Shown here: positions 1 to 9,843 of the stretch, piece by piece
Layout of the letters: the number at the start of each line of letters is the position of its first letter
Numbering within the stretch: position 1 is the stretch's first letter
Assembly (NCBI GenBank): GCA_037367405.1
Contig: JAZKJV010007240.1
Location: 558,001-622,000, forward strand
Direction: 5' to 3'
Length of the DNA stretch: 64,000 nt
DNA from: Ottelia alismoides
Taxonomy: Eukaryota > Streptophyta > Magnoliopsida > Alismatales > Hydrocharitaceae
The notes under the pieces: generated by a model
Seen by the model: the letters and a program-made list of their open reading frames with translations, nothing else
Told to the model about the DNA's origin: nothing
Database searches by the model: none
Program-made: the position numbers and the translations under genes

Positions 1-796
1 TGCCAACATCATGGCATGTATGTATAGACTACAGAAACTTGAATCTTACAACCAAGAAGGATCATTTTCCACTTCCTTTCATCGATCAAATAGTCAAAAG
101 GCTGGCCGCAAAGGAATATTTCTGTTTCTTGTATGGCTACTCAGGATATAATCACGTTGCGATTGGGCTTGAAGACCAAGAGAAGACCACATTCACCTTT
201 CCATCATGTTGTGATTACGTTTGAAGACCAATAGAAGACCATATTTACCTGTCCATTTGGGATGTACGCATTCCACTGGTTGATGTTCGGGTTATGCAAC
301 ACCCCCCTACATTTCATAGATGTATGCTAGCAGTGTTTGCAGACATGGTGCACAGTTTCCTTAAGGTATTCAGGGATGACTTCTTGATCTATGGAGATAG
401 ATTTGATAATCACCTTCCATATCTAGACTGAGTTCTCCAACATTGCTGTGAAGTAAATTTGGTTCTCTCATGGGAGAAGAGTTACCTTATTCTGACCGAT
501 GGAATTGTGTTGGGATATGTCATCTCCAGGCAAGCATAGAGGTCGACCTGACCAAGGTGGATGTTATATCCAAGCTTGAGCCACCTACGTCACTAAAGCA
601 AGTCAGGTCATTCCTATGGCACATGGGGTTTTACAGAAGATTCATCGAAGATTTCAGTAAAATTACATGATCTCTGAAAGAGATTCTAGGACAGGACACC
701 AAATTCATTGTACATGACAGAGTGCTCTAAGCCTTCAATCAGTTGAAAGAGATCATAAACCAATCTCATGTCCTACAACCACCATATTAGTCTCTA
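1..796 (+). pseudogene. Athila copy A: reverse transcriptase remnant
   Basis: Decayed reverse transcriptase of a Ty3/gypsy Athila-type pol, already open at the window edge. Positions 39-224 read KKDHFPLPFIDQ and GYSGYN, the fingers and palm of this family. The catalytic FMDD equivalent is seen near 370-385 as FRDD, so the Met before the two aspartates is replaced by Arg. Positions 550-670 give the thumb and connection stretch (VRSFLWHMGFYRRFIEDF). Several stops and frame changes separate these blocks, for example at 222-224 and 668-670, so no functional enzyme can be made. It runs directly into the RNase H remnant in the same orientation. The family assignment is firm; exact domain edges are approximate. 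Confidence 0.9.
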
Positions 797-1390
797 CCAT
801 TCGAGATCACAATAGTTTCAATAGATTATCCTATTAGGGATGTGTTGGGACAATGATAGAATGGATTCTCATTTGTGATTTATTACGCTAGGAAGACATT
901 GGATGATGCATATAAGAATTACACAGTCTTTGAGAAAGAGATATTAGACATAATATTTTCTTAAGAGATATTCGGGCCATACCTGCTCTGGTGAAAAGAC
1001 ATTATGTATACTAAACATTCTGTAGTACGGTACCTGCAAAGTAAGAAGGATGTGAAGTCACGAATTTTGTATTGGGTCCTTTTACTCCAGGAGTTTGATT
1101 TAGAAATACATGATAAGCATGGTGTCAAAAATGTTGGGGCATATCTCCTTTCCAAAATAACTGATATCAAAACTCCCAAACAAGAAATCATTCTTATCAT
1201 TGAAACCTTCAAGGATGAAGCTATCAAGGCAGTCACCACTCTCCCCTCGTACGCTAATATTGTGAACTACCTCACCTCCAAGGAAGTTCTACAAGATTAT
1301 CCAGAGCTGAAAGTGGACAAGTTCATGTCCATATCTATTTCTACCAGTGGGAGGATCTTTACTTGTTCCGTGAAGGTATTGATTGTATCC
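797..1390 (+). pseudogene. Athila copy A: RNase H remnant
   Basis: RNase H domain of the same decayed pol. The expected FEIMTDAS block around 797 reads FEITIVS, so the first catalytic aspartate is lost. Positions 1004-1160 are an open stretch with the conserved run from the strand after the YTDH aspartate (TKHSVVRYLQSKKD) to LLLQEFDLEIHDKHGVKN. The ADHLSR motif reads as GAYLLSK, losing another acidic residue. The open frame at 1004-1393 continues into the RNase H-integrase linker. Compare copy D (42160-42610), where all of these motifs are intact. Confidence 0.88.
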
Positions 1391-2512
1391 TGAAAAGATG
1401 CATTCCCAAGGAGGAGCATATGAATGTCCTGAACACAAACTAGAATATGGAGGACACCATTCTGGAAAGCGTACACCAGCAAAAGTGCTTCAATACAGCC
1501 TCTGGTGGCCAACTATATTCTAGGATGCTTCATAATACGTCAAAGGTTGTACTGACTGCTATAAGATGGGAGACACCATAAGCGTTCGAGACACCATGCT
1601 TCTCAAATATATTCAAATATCCGACATCTTTGATACATGGGGAATCAACATTTCCGACCCATTTCCTAATAGCCAATGCTATGAGTACATATTACTTGTT
1701 GTCGACTATGTTAATCGATGGGTGGAGGTTATACCTGCCAAATCCGCAGATTGTCGTATAGTGTATGGATTCATTAAAGACATCATCATTACATAGTTTG
1801 GGACTCTGAAGATCCTTATATTTGATAGGTAACCACTTTATCAACAAATTAGTGAAGAAGCTGACTAAGGAGCACATCATTGAACACTATATCACATATC
1901 ATTATGACCTACAGACTAACGACTTGGGTGAGTGCTCTAATAGTGAGTTCAAATCTTTCTCACAGAACCTTGTACATCCTGATAGAAAGAACTGGTCAAA
2001 GTTGCTTAACTCAGTTCTTTGGGCCTATTGCACAACGTACAAGTCTCTTCTAGGAATGTCTCCATATCGCCTGGTGTACGAGATGGCATGTCATTTTCCC
2101 CTATAACTCATTCACAAATGACTATGGGAAGTCAATATATGCAACTTATATAGAGAGACAACTAGGAAGAACATAAAACTTGACCTAAATCGACTGTTGG
2201 TATTTAGAGAAAGCCTATGACAACAAACTCATGTATAAAGAGAAAGTCAAGAGATGACATGACAAGAAAATCAGACACAATACTTTCAAGCCAAATCTAA
2301 ATTTGTGGCTGTTTGATGGAAAGTTAAATTTCTTTCCAAAAAACTGAGAAGCAAATGGTCAGGGACTTTTATTGTCTAAAATGTGTGTGACAATGGCATC
2401 ATCGTTATATCCGGAGTGTCAACTGATGCACAACCTTTTATCGTGAATGGACAGTTGCTAAAACCATATGTTGATCATGATACATTCCTGCCTGTGGTTG
2501 ACTCGATATAAG
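1391..2512 (+). pseudogene. Athila copy A: integrase remnant
   Basis: Integrase of the same decayed pol, with its zinc-binding part eroded (about 1391-1570). The core at 1566-1796 reads GINISDPFPNS then YEYILLVVDYVNRW. The family has IDFMGPFP here, so the first DDE aspartate has become Asn. The ORF at 1822-2106 carries the C-terminal half of the core (WSKLLNSVLWAYCTTYKS, then SPYRLVYEMACHFPL), but the HPQ-NG-E block reads as YDLQTNDLGE with changes. The C-terminal domain, ending near 2510 (KPYVDHDTFLPVVDS), is broken by stops. No chromodomain is seen, as expected for Athila. Confidence 0.88.
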
Positions 2513-3060
2513 TAGTGTTTCAAGAGGAGTTTCTAGTGAGAGAGGGATCAAGCAAATAAGCTTCAAAAACACTTTTCATTTTTTCTTTTCTTCTTTTTAT
2601 TTCTTCTTCAATTCTTTCACTCTACCGTTATTTCATTCATCCCATTCGTATGTGCTATATTGAGGTAAACTTAATCCTATGTATAGTGGTATGAGCGTAT
2701 TTGATTTACTCTTCATTTATTCTCTCGCCTATCTCCTTATTTGTCTATACTAAGGGGTACTTGACCCTATGTATAGGGGGAGACATGTCAAGTCGATGAT
2801 TTGTGTTCTCTTATTCGATCATCCCCACTTTGTGTACAATCGGCTATAATTAGGATAAGTTGATCCTAAATATCTAGGGGGGGTGATCGAAATCTTATTC
2901 TTTATTTAGTTGTTGCAGTATAAAACTTCCCTATACTCAGCACGAGTTATGTCTTCCTTTTTCTCTTTGATCGCTACGAGGACATAGCTCAAGCTATGTA
3001 TGGGGGGTCATATATACGTTGTATATACTTTAGCCTTAACTCATACATGTGAAAGAGTAT
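2513..3060 (+). repeat. Copy A: post-integrase stem-loop array
   Basis: Noncoding stretch just after pol, with at least three short inverted repeats of one motif, each close to CTATACTTAGG, loop, CCTAAGTATAG and then a G-run. Arm pairs lie at 2655-2665/2676-2686, 2745-2756/2765-2776 (followed by GGGGG) and 2844-2855/2864-2877 (followed by seven Gs). A longer hairpin occupies 2932-3006. An ATATAC box with TATATAC and GTATATA halves follows at about 3009-3030. The same module is found after integrase in copies C (30600-30990) and D (40385-40735) on the minus strand. Confidence 0.8.
2932..3006 (+). other. Copy A: long conserved hairpin before the ATATAC box
   Basis: Two arms of about 25 nt that can pair around an interior of about 20 nt. 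The left arm includes AGCACGAGTTATGTC and the right arm GACATAGCTCAAGCT, leading into TATGGGGGG. Most positions pair as Watson-Crick or G-U. Counterparts lie at 30642-30722 in C and 40477-40550 in D, and the TATCGCT/GATCGCT-like loop core is also shared. Function unknown. Confidence 0.7.
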
Positions 3061-4895
3061 ATCAATTAATCAACTGTAAATGGTACACCTTTATAAACTT
3101 GTATATGGACTAATAAATAGGTTTAAATTTTTTTGCAAAATGATATGAAAAATGGTTAGAAAATTTTTTGAAAAATATTCAGAAGAATGTTTGGAAAACT
3201 TTTGCAAAATGCTTTCAAAACCTTTGTAAAAAATCTTTTGTAAACTTTTGGAAAATTTTTTTTCATTTGTTCGAATAAATTTTTTAATAATCAGTTGGCA
3301 AACAATGGGGAAAATAGTTGTAAAATTATTTTGAAAAATCTAGATATACTGTTTGAAAAATCTTTTCAAAATTATTTTCAAATTCTGTAAATGTCTACAA
3401 AATAAAGTTTTCAAAAATGTTTGTCAAAATGTTTTCAAACTATTTTGAGAACCTTATACATAATTGTAGTAAGTAAAAATCTTTACAAGCCTTATATATA
3501 AAAAATCTATGAATAATAACTAACTTAACATGTAAATTCCTAGTGTTAATCCTACAACCACTTCTTCTATTGATGCACTACTGTGTAATTATCTGTAGAT
3601 ACTTATTTCACTAACCCATATCAAAACCCTAAAAATTTCAAAATTTTCAAAATCCATAAAAATGTGCAAAATGTGTTCAAAATTCCATAAAAATGCAATA
3701 CTTTTCCAAAAAATCATAAAAAGTTCGAAATCAAAAATTTACTTCACAAAAAAGATTTTTGCAATGTACACAACATTTGCATTTTTCAGAAGAATCAAGG
3801 CAACTGATCAAGTCTAAATAAAGTATGAAGATTTGAGCTTAGTATAGATCTTAGTCCACCTAATTTGAGAAGAAACCACTAAGACTAGAATTGAGATACC
3901 TCAGGTTGCATTGACTTATTTCTTTAGGTTCCATGCGACAATGTTCATGACTTGATCCAATGCGTCTAAATAGAACACATCATGTCATCTATATGACCTT
4001 GAGACAATGGCTTGACTAAAGACCTTGCACTTAATTCTTAGCTCAACCCAGATGGATGTTGAAAGATCTTGGAGTCTAAGTCGGAAGGATACTAGGATAC
4101 TCCATCAAAGGTGTCTCAGGAACCATTCTTGGTGACTACCAAATTCGGTACTTCAACCCACTTCTTCTGTTAGCAAGGGTATCTAACGACAAGAGACTGG
4201 ATTGAAATATTGCTTTGTATGAGGAATAGTCTACAAACACAACTTTTTCCAAGATACCAAAACATGGGCAAACCAAAAGATTCTATATACGTTGCGGAAA
4301 AACAAGAATGCAGAGTAACGAAACCATAGAAATTATTAAAAAAAACTACACCAAAAATTCCAAAAATATGGAGCGTCCATAAAAATCCCACATTGTGGTG
4401 AAGATTCGATTACACTGGTTGAGCTTCATAAGGGAATGCGACTACACTTGTCCATTTCCAAATCTTTTCCCTTTCTTCTTGGTTCTCACCCTTTTAGTTG
4501 TAAACTAGCATGCACCCATCCTTAGAAGGAAATATCTATCTCCTCGAGGATGAGTTGCCATAGGATGAGACTCCTTGATAGTTTAGTGGTTTGTTTGGGA
4601 AGAACTAACAAATTCACACACTTGGTACTTGTCATTTCAAAGTTTCGAAAGTATGTGACTTAGAGGATGGATCTGACCAGATTATGAATTGAACTGGGTA
4701 ATAGGTGTATGGAACCTAGGGGATGTTGTGTCACACATCCTAACCTTAGTGTGGTTTGAACACATCAAGAATCCAAAGGTCCTAACTGAGCTCCAAACTT
4801 TGATTTTACAAAGACAAATTTAAGAGTCAACTATTATTCCAAGTTCTTTCCTTTCATTTTCTTTATTTTCTTTTATGCAATTATTAGAAAAAATG
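3061..4895 (+). repeat. Copy A: 3' noncoding region, no ORF recognised
   Basis: About 1.8 kb with no recognisable protein; in particular no env-like ORF, which some Athila elements carry here. Positions 3120-3480 are low complexity, built of short palindromic pieces such as TTTTGCAAAA and AAAACTTTTG; a similar tract follows the stem-loop module in C (30285-30580) and D (40130-40390). Positions 4403-4456 hold two ACACTGGT-like boxes (TTACACTGGT and CTACACTTGT) about 35 bp apart. The same twin box lies in B2 (15362-15416) and C (29543-29600). Confidence 0.75.
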
Positions 4896-4927
4896 TTTGC
4901 TAGGGACTAGCAAAAAAGTATAGTGGG
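4896..4927 (+). promoter_or_regulatory. Copy A: polypurine tract with upstream stem-loop
   Basis: TTTGCTAG, loop GGA, CTAGCAAA forms a perfect 8-bp stem at 4896-4914. It is followed by the purine-rich AAAAAAGTATAGTGGGG that primes plus-strand DNA synthesis at the edge of the 3' LTR. Equivalent structures lie at the same place in B2, C, D and E, with paired base changes in the stem (see findings). Confidence 0.85.
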
Positions 4928-6312
4928 GGATGAATCTCCATTTAATCACATTCATTCTTTCATTTTGGCCTTAAATCTCTAACTAAATTCAATTATATAT
5001 TATTAATTTCTACAAAATAACACTCAATAATTGATCTATAAATACTATATAAAATACTTTATTGAGTTCCAAAATAAAATAATAAATGAAAGAAAAAGAA
5101 AAGAAGAAAGTGTCAAAGACACTAAGTAACCCTAGACCCTGAGAACCAGTCATCACGATGACTTGGTCAACAATAAATAAAGTAAGGGGAGATTGGGTAG
5201 ACAAATTGTATAGACTATAGCTAAAAAATCCAAATTTTATATCACAATAATAGTCTTTTTGGACATATTTTAGTTTCCCATTTTTATACCTCAAATAACA
5301 AAACTCTCAACACATATATTGTACATAAAAATACAAAGAAAAATTAATTTTGCTAAAAAATAATGCACAGTGCACCCAAGACACACAAAACAAAAAAGCC
5401 ACAATTTTTTTTGAACATATATCTCCTCCAGACTCAAATTGACCAAACTCACCTTTATTATTCATAAAATTAAATTATCTATTTAATGAAGTTGGTTTCA
5501 TTTAATTTGGAGTTGAGATGCAAAAGTTGGCTTTTGTGTTCCTATTGTACTCTATATCTGCACATAACATTCAATATATATATATATATATATTCTTTAT
5601 AATTTAACATTTCATTTACTTTTCTATATTTGTAAATATTATTTGAAACACATATAAATAATAAACATAGAATAAAACTATCAAAAAATAATTAAAATAA
5701 ATAATGTATGTAGGTAAACTATACATAAATAATACATATATTTAATTATTAAATAAACAAGCAAAATAGGAATATTATAATAAAATATGTAAATGTGTAT
5801 TTAAATAATTTATAATAAAGTTGAGAAATATCATAATAAAATCAATTATAAAATAAAAAATATATCAAAGACACGTATATATACCTTTGTATATGACTGT
5901 AAATAATAACATCTTATAAATAATCTTGTCAAAAAAAATAAAAATTATAATAATGTACTACATAATGTAAGAAGAATTTTTATTATTTTATCCTATAATA
6001 ATATTTTTTTGCTAATTTATATTGCTTTAATTAGAGAAATCTTTTCCCTGATTTTCTAGTTGGACCAAGTGGACTAACCAGAACTCTTCTCTTGTTGACT
6101 CCACATTCAACTCCCCCTTTGGTACCTATGACTTGTCATAGCTCCTCAAGTACCCAACTTTCTCCATTTTCCCTTTCGATCCACTCATTATCTATCCCTC
6201 TGATCTAAATGTAAATTGAAGATTAGGACTCCATAAATCACGCTCGAACTTCTGATTAGATCAATCTTCACCGAGCCAACTAAAATCCACTTCGCAAGAT
6301 GCCCCCTCCATT

Positions 6313-6326
6313 CTATATATAAATAA
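6313..6326 (+). promoter_or_regulatory. Putative TATA box in copy A LTR
   Basis: CTATATATAAATAA lies inside the LTR just upstream of its GC-richer block, which is the arrangement of the clearer TATA boxes in the LTRs of C and E. Putative; no transcript evidence. Confidence 0.4.
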
Positions 6327-7319
6327 AATGCCATATCTTCAATCTATTTTCGATCCCCCTTCATCCTCTATAACCCTAATTTTCAAGCTGCGTCAGCTTG
6401 CTGGTGATAGCAGCTAGCTCGCAGGAACATTGGCATGGACTCCAGCTCGTTGGGTCTCTCTCAGCCGAAGCTTCTCATCCTTGGCATTTTGTCAGGTACG
6501 AGCTTGTAACTTGGATCTTCTTATCACATTTCTTTTTAGTAGTGTAGTTTAATCCTGATTGTTGTCAATGAATCATTAGTGTAGCTTAATTTAGAGATTT
6601 TCGATTGCTGGAGCATTGTGCTCCAACCCTAATTCACTGTGCTCCACCCTTTGTTTTGACCCGCTCCCATGACCATCTTCATCCCCATCGCATGCTTCAT
6701 CAAGCTCCCATCTTTTTCATCTTGATTCTACACGAATCAACTACACCATTCTCCTTCCTATACCATCTACAGGAGCTCTACTATCCATCGATGCCACTGT
6801 GTTGCAAGCTTTGAGTTTTGGCCAAGGATCTTTGCCTCGAGCATTTGATTCTTCTTGTGCAGGAGTTGGAGCTCAGCGAACTCCCTGGAGACAAGTCAAT
6901 GATTTAAACAAGAGCTCTAGGTGCATGAAGCTCCAGATCCCCTCCGACGCATCCCATACCCAACTAGAACCTCCTTCTAATGTTACTGGGTCATATAAAG
7001 CAATTGAAACTGTCGGCGAGGAAGAAGGAGGCTGGAGGATGCAGAAATTGAAGATCGAAGTTTGAAGAAGAAGACCTTCTTGCCTGTTCTTCCAGTTAAC
7101 CTCCCATCAATTGGATCATCACCAAGGCTCAGATCTAATCAAGGCTGCTCATTTAACCAAAGCGATATGCCTCCCCGACCATCAAATCCTCCACATAGTG
7201 CAAGCTCTACTGCATGATCAATGCCTTGGAGGGGTAATTTAATTATTAACCCCTCTACTTTTTTGTATTTAATAGTTGGTTATGTTAATATTAAGTATCA
7301 CTTTATATTTTCTATATAA

Positions 7320-7640
7320 ATTGCACGAACCCCCTGAAACTTATTGAATATTGCACTTAGGTCCTGTGTCATGTCACCTCACGCGACAATCCACATGAGG
7401 TAGGTAATTAGCAAGTAAGCCCTTATGGGTTCTATTATTTGTTTTTAGTTTACAAAATTTGTAATTATGTGTATGTGGTATTTTTCATGCAAACCCTCAA
7501 ACTTTATTTTTATTTCACAAATGCCCCTAATGTAGTAATTATTTATATGAATCTTTATTTTCTTAAAATAGCTCCTATATTTCAAAAATTAGGGAAAATT
7601 TCTATAGGTGTTGAATATTGTGTTCATATTTGTCCTTATT
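7320..7640 (+). repeat. Copy A LTR: TTTGCA-CCCT motif array
   Basis: Several degenerate copies of one phrase in the + direction, irregularly spaced: TATTGCACTTAGGTCCTG near 7350, TTAGCAAGTAAGCCCTTA near 7408, TTCATGCAAACCCTC near 7485, and TTTCACAAATGCCCCTAA near 7515. The same phrase recurs in sense orientation in the B, C, D and F1 LTRs. Confidence 0.55.
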
Positions 7641-8654
7641 TTTATTTAGCATTTTCTAGCAATTTCATAGTTATTAAAATTATTTAGGAGCCATGTATTC
7701 CCTGTTTACCTAGTATAATACAAAAAAAATAAAACCAACTCCAGAATTTCAAACCAATTATATATATATATATTATATAATATAACTTTAGACCAAAAAC
7801 ATTAAAATAGCTAAAACTCAAAAACATTATAAAAATCAGAAAAACATCTATAAAAATAAAAAAATATTTATTTCTATTTCTTATTTTTACTTATATTATA
7901 TAGTTTATATTAAAAATTTCTGGATTTTTTGACTTGTTATCTATTTCTAGAACCCAAAACAACTTGGCCTATTTATTACATCTACGGTTTTGTATATTTA
8001 AATACATTTAAAATTCTTTACAAATAGCAAAAACTTTAAGTAAAATGACAAAAAGGGGAAAAATATTAAAAACACAAGAGGAATTTATTTTATAATTTGG
8101 AGTATATATACTCATATTTAAGAAATGTATATCTTATATCTACAATATATACTTGTATTGACTTACGTAATTATTATAACAATTATTATTAATTGTAAAT
8201 ACCTAATTATATATTTAAAACAATAAAAAGATAAAAGGATTGTTCTTCTTTGTATTTTGTGCACTTTTATATGTATTTATTACATATATTATGTTATTCT
8301 ATCTACCACTATTATTATTACTATATATATACATATTATATCTTTAAAACAAAAAGAATCTCAAAATTTGCACAATTTAAAAGAGAATAAAAATTATAAA
8401 TTAAAAAATAAAAAATGAAAAAAAGAGAAATCCATAAAAATTAATTATAAAAAACCCACAAAACAATTAAAAAAATAAACAAAAACACCTAACTAGGTTT
8501 GCTCATTTATCTCTACTCCCTTCTGCTCATTATGTTTTGACACTCTACACTTATTCACTATGCACATATTTTTTAGAGTTAAAAACAACATAAATTTTGA
8601 CTCACTTCACTTTGATTGCTTTAATTATTTTATGTAGGTTGAGTGTTGTTTGAA

Positions 8655-8890
8655 TCAGCAGTTAGTGTTTGGTCTGCCTCGGCAACGGTATTCTCTTCTT
8701 ATGTAGAATACCAGACTGGCTCAAAACCAAGTTCGATACCATAGCATAGAATTTCTTTAAGCATAAAATATTTGGCCATCCCTTTTCAACATATAATCCC
8801 ACACCTTCCTTGATGCATCATCGATGATTGTTAGAAAGTGCATGTTCCCACCCAATGAAGCTGTCTCCATTGGACTATAGACAATGGTGT
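8655..8890 (-). pseudogene. Ty1/copia integrase fragment
   Basis: On the minus strand, 8879 down to 8757 is open and reads YSPMETASLGG, then NMHFLTIIDDASRKVWDYML and KRDGQIFYA, followed by a stop. This is the start of the integrase catalytic core of Ty1/copia elements, where the family usually has FLTIVDDYTRKVWVY. Below the stop a second open stretch (GIELGFEPVW and on to 8655) is separated by a frame change. The piece is isolated: no reverse transcriptase or protease adjoins it, and to its right it joins copia leader-like DNA directly, so an internal deletion is likely. Confidence 0.8.
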
Positions 8891-9090
8891 ATACAAATTG
8901 TAAAAACTTGACCCTTTATCTTAAGCGTTGTTGTGAGTAGTGGAAGTGAACACACACAAACATGAACAATGGAGCAAAACACAAACACACTTATTTACAA
9001 GGTTCACCCTAAGTGGATATGTCTTTGGCTGACTGCAAATGGTTCCAATATTTTTACAAAATTTGAAAAGACATATCCACTTATGGCATG
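8891..9090 (-). repeat. Copia leader/LTR-end fragment with inverted repeat
   Basis: Contains AACACACACAAAC, CAAAACACAAACACAC and ACAAGGTTCACC blocks that also occur at 16800-16860 beside the copia primer site, which suggests the end of a copia LTR in minus orientation. Positions 9010-9026 (TAAGTGGATATGTCTTT) and 9067-9083 are perfect 17-bp inverted copies around a 40-nt interior. Confidence 0.6.
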
Positions 9091-9210
9091 TGACACCCGA
9101 ACCGATCTTCTCAACAATAATTAGCCCACAAATAATGATCAGAAATGCAAATGTGTGTGAGATAAAATTTATTATAACTCTACAAAATGTGTCTAGTGAG
9201 AAGCGGTAGA

Positions 9211-9222
9211 GGTTGAACCACA
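9211..9222 (-). other. LTR 3'-end box, TGTGGTTCAACC
   Basis: In the element's sense this reads TGTGGTTCAACC. Related boxes near the LTR 3' end occur in C (17973, 55268), D (36045, 49018), E (22379, 28141) and F2 (63186). It is the plant LTR motif TCCCTGTGGTTCGA, which resembles a tRNA gene B box. Confidence 0.55.
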
Positions 9223-9494
9223 GATAGCAAACAATGGATAGATTATTTACTAATAATTATTTCTAATTAATAATAAATGATTTTGTAATTTTTAACATTT
9301 TTCTTGTTTTATATGTGTTTTAATTAGATTATTTTTTATGGAATTTTAACTATTTTAATTATTATATATATTTTTAATATTTATAATTTTTAAATTTCTT
9401 TTTAATTATGCAAAATTTTAGTTTCTTTTTAATTTTCAAAATATAATATATAAAATCATATATAATAATAATGATATAATAGATAATATAAGCA

Positions 9495-9503
9495 ATATAT
9501 GAT
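9495..9503. repeat. MITE target-site duplication, left copy
   Basis: ATATATGAT, identical to 9835-9843 on the other side of the foldback element. Confidence 0.85.
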
Positions 9504-9834
9504 GGATTCAATGGGGCTACAACTGCCCAATTATCCAGCATTTTTTTTATTTTTTTCAAACAAATCTATGTAGTTTCATCACTACATCCCTCTAACATGT
9601 CATTTCATTTAATCATAAATAGAGACTCCTATGGCCTTCATCTAGAACATGTCGATTACAACAATTCTAATACCGTTAAAACTACCTGTTTGGGATGGAA
9701 GGCATAGAAATCTCAGTTTCTGACGAAATTAGAATGACATATTAGAGGGATATAGTGATGAAAACACATAGATTTATTTTGAAAAAAAAATAAAAACTAC
9801 CGAAAAATGGGGCAGGGGCAACCCCATTTTTCCC
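9504..9834. mobile_element. Mutator-like foldback MITE
   Basis: A 331-bp element, nearly all of it two inverted arms. The left arm starts GGATTCAATGGGGCTAC; the right arm, reverse-complemented, starts GGGAAAAATGGGGTTGC. The arms keep pairing through AAATCTATG, CATCACTA and ATCCCTCTAA blocks to about 9655 and 9685, so the pairing arms reach roughly 150 bp. It is flanked by a perfect 9-bp duplication, ATATATGAT. A 9-bp duplication with long terminal inverted repeats is the hallmark of Mutator-like elements; it has no coding capacity. It inserted into the B1 LTR tail and is therefore younger than B1. Confidence 0.85.
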
Positions 9835-9843
9835 ATATATGAT
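9835..9843. repeat. MITE target-site duplication, right copy
   Basis: ATATATGAT, identical to 9495-9503. Confidence 0.85.

Larger units (their letters stand above)
4928..8600 (+). mobile_element. Copy A: truncated 3' LTR
   Basis: LTR starting GGATGAATCTCC, where the related copies have TGATGAATC, so the terminal T has probably mutated. The first 350 bp match the reverse complement of the B2 LTR end (14560-14912), including GGTCAAC and AATAAAGTAAGGG blocks. Order along the LTR: AT-rich U3, a TATA-like site at 6313, a GC-richer block at 6040-7240, a motif array at 7320-7640, then an AT-rich tail. No terminal CA or TTCGACC box is seen before the copia fragment at 8655, so the right end is missing; the boundary is uncertain by about 100 bp. 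The short ORFs at 6605-7065 match nothing I recognise. A TA dinucleotide run lies at 5573-5592. Confidence 0.75.

Noticed and set aside
3120..3480. CRISPR-like or tandem repeat array.
   Set aside because: Units are degenerate AT palindromes with no fixed length or unique spacers, within a plant retrotransposon.
8676..8690. CCTCGGCAACGGT looks like a reverse-complement tRNA-Asp primer site.
   Set aside because: No LTR edge follows it, only about ten bases match, and it lies in a minus-strand open stretch joined to the copia integrase fragment.
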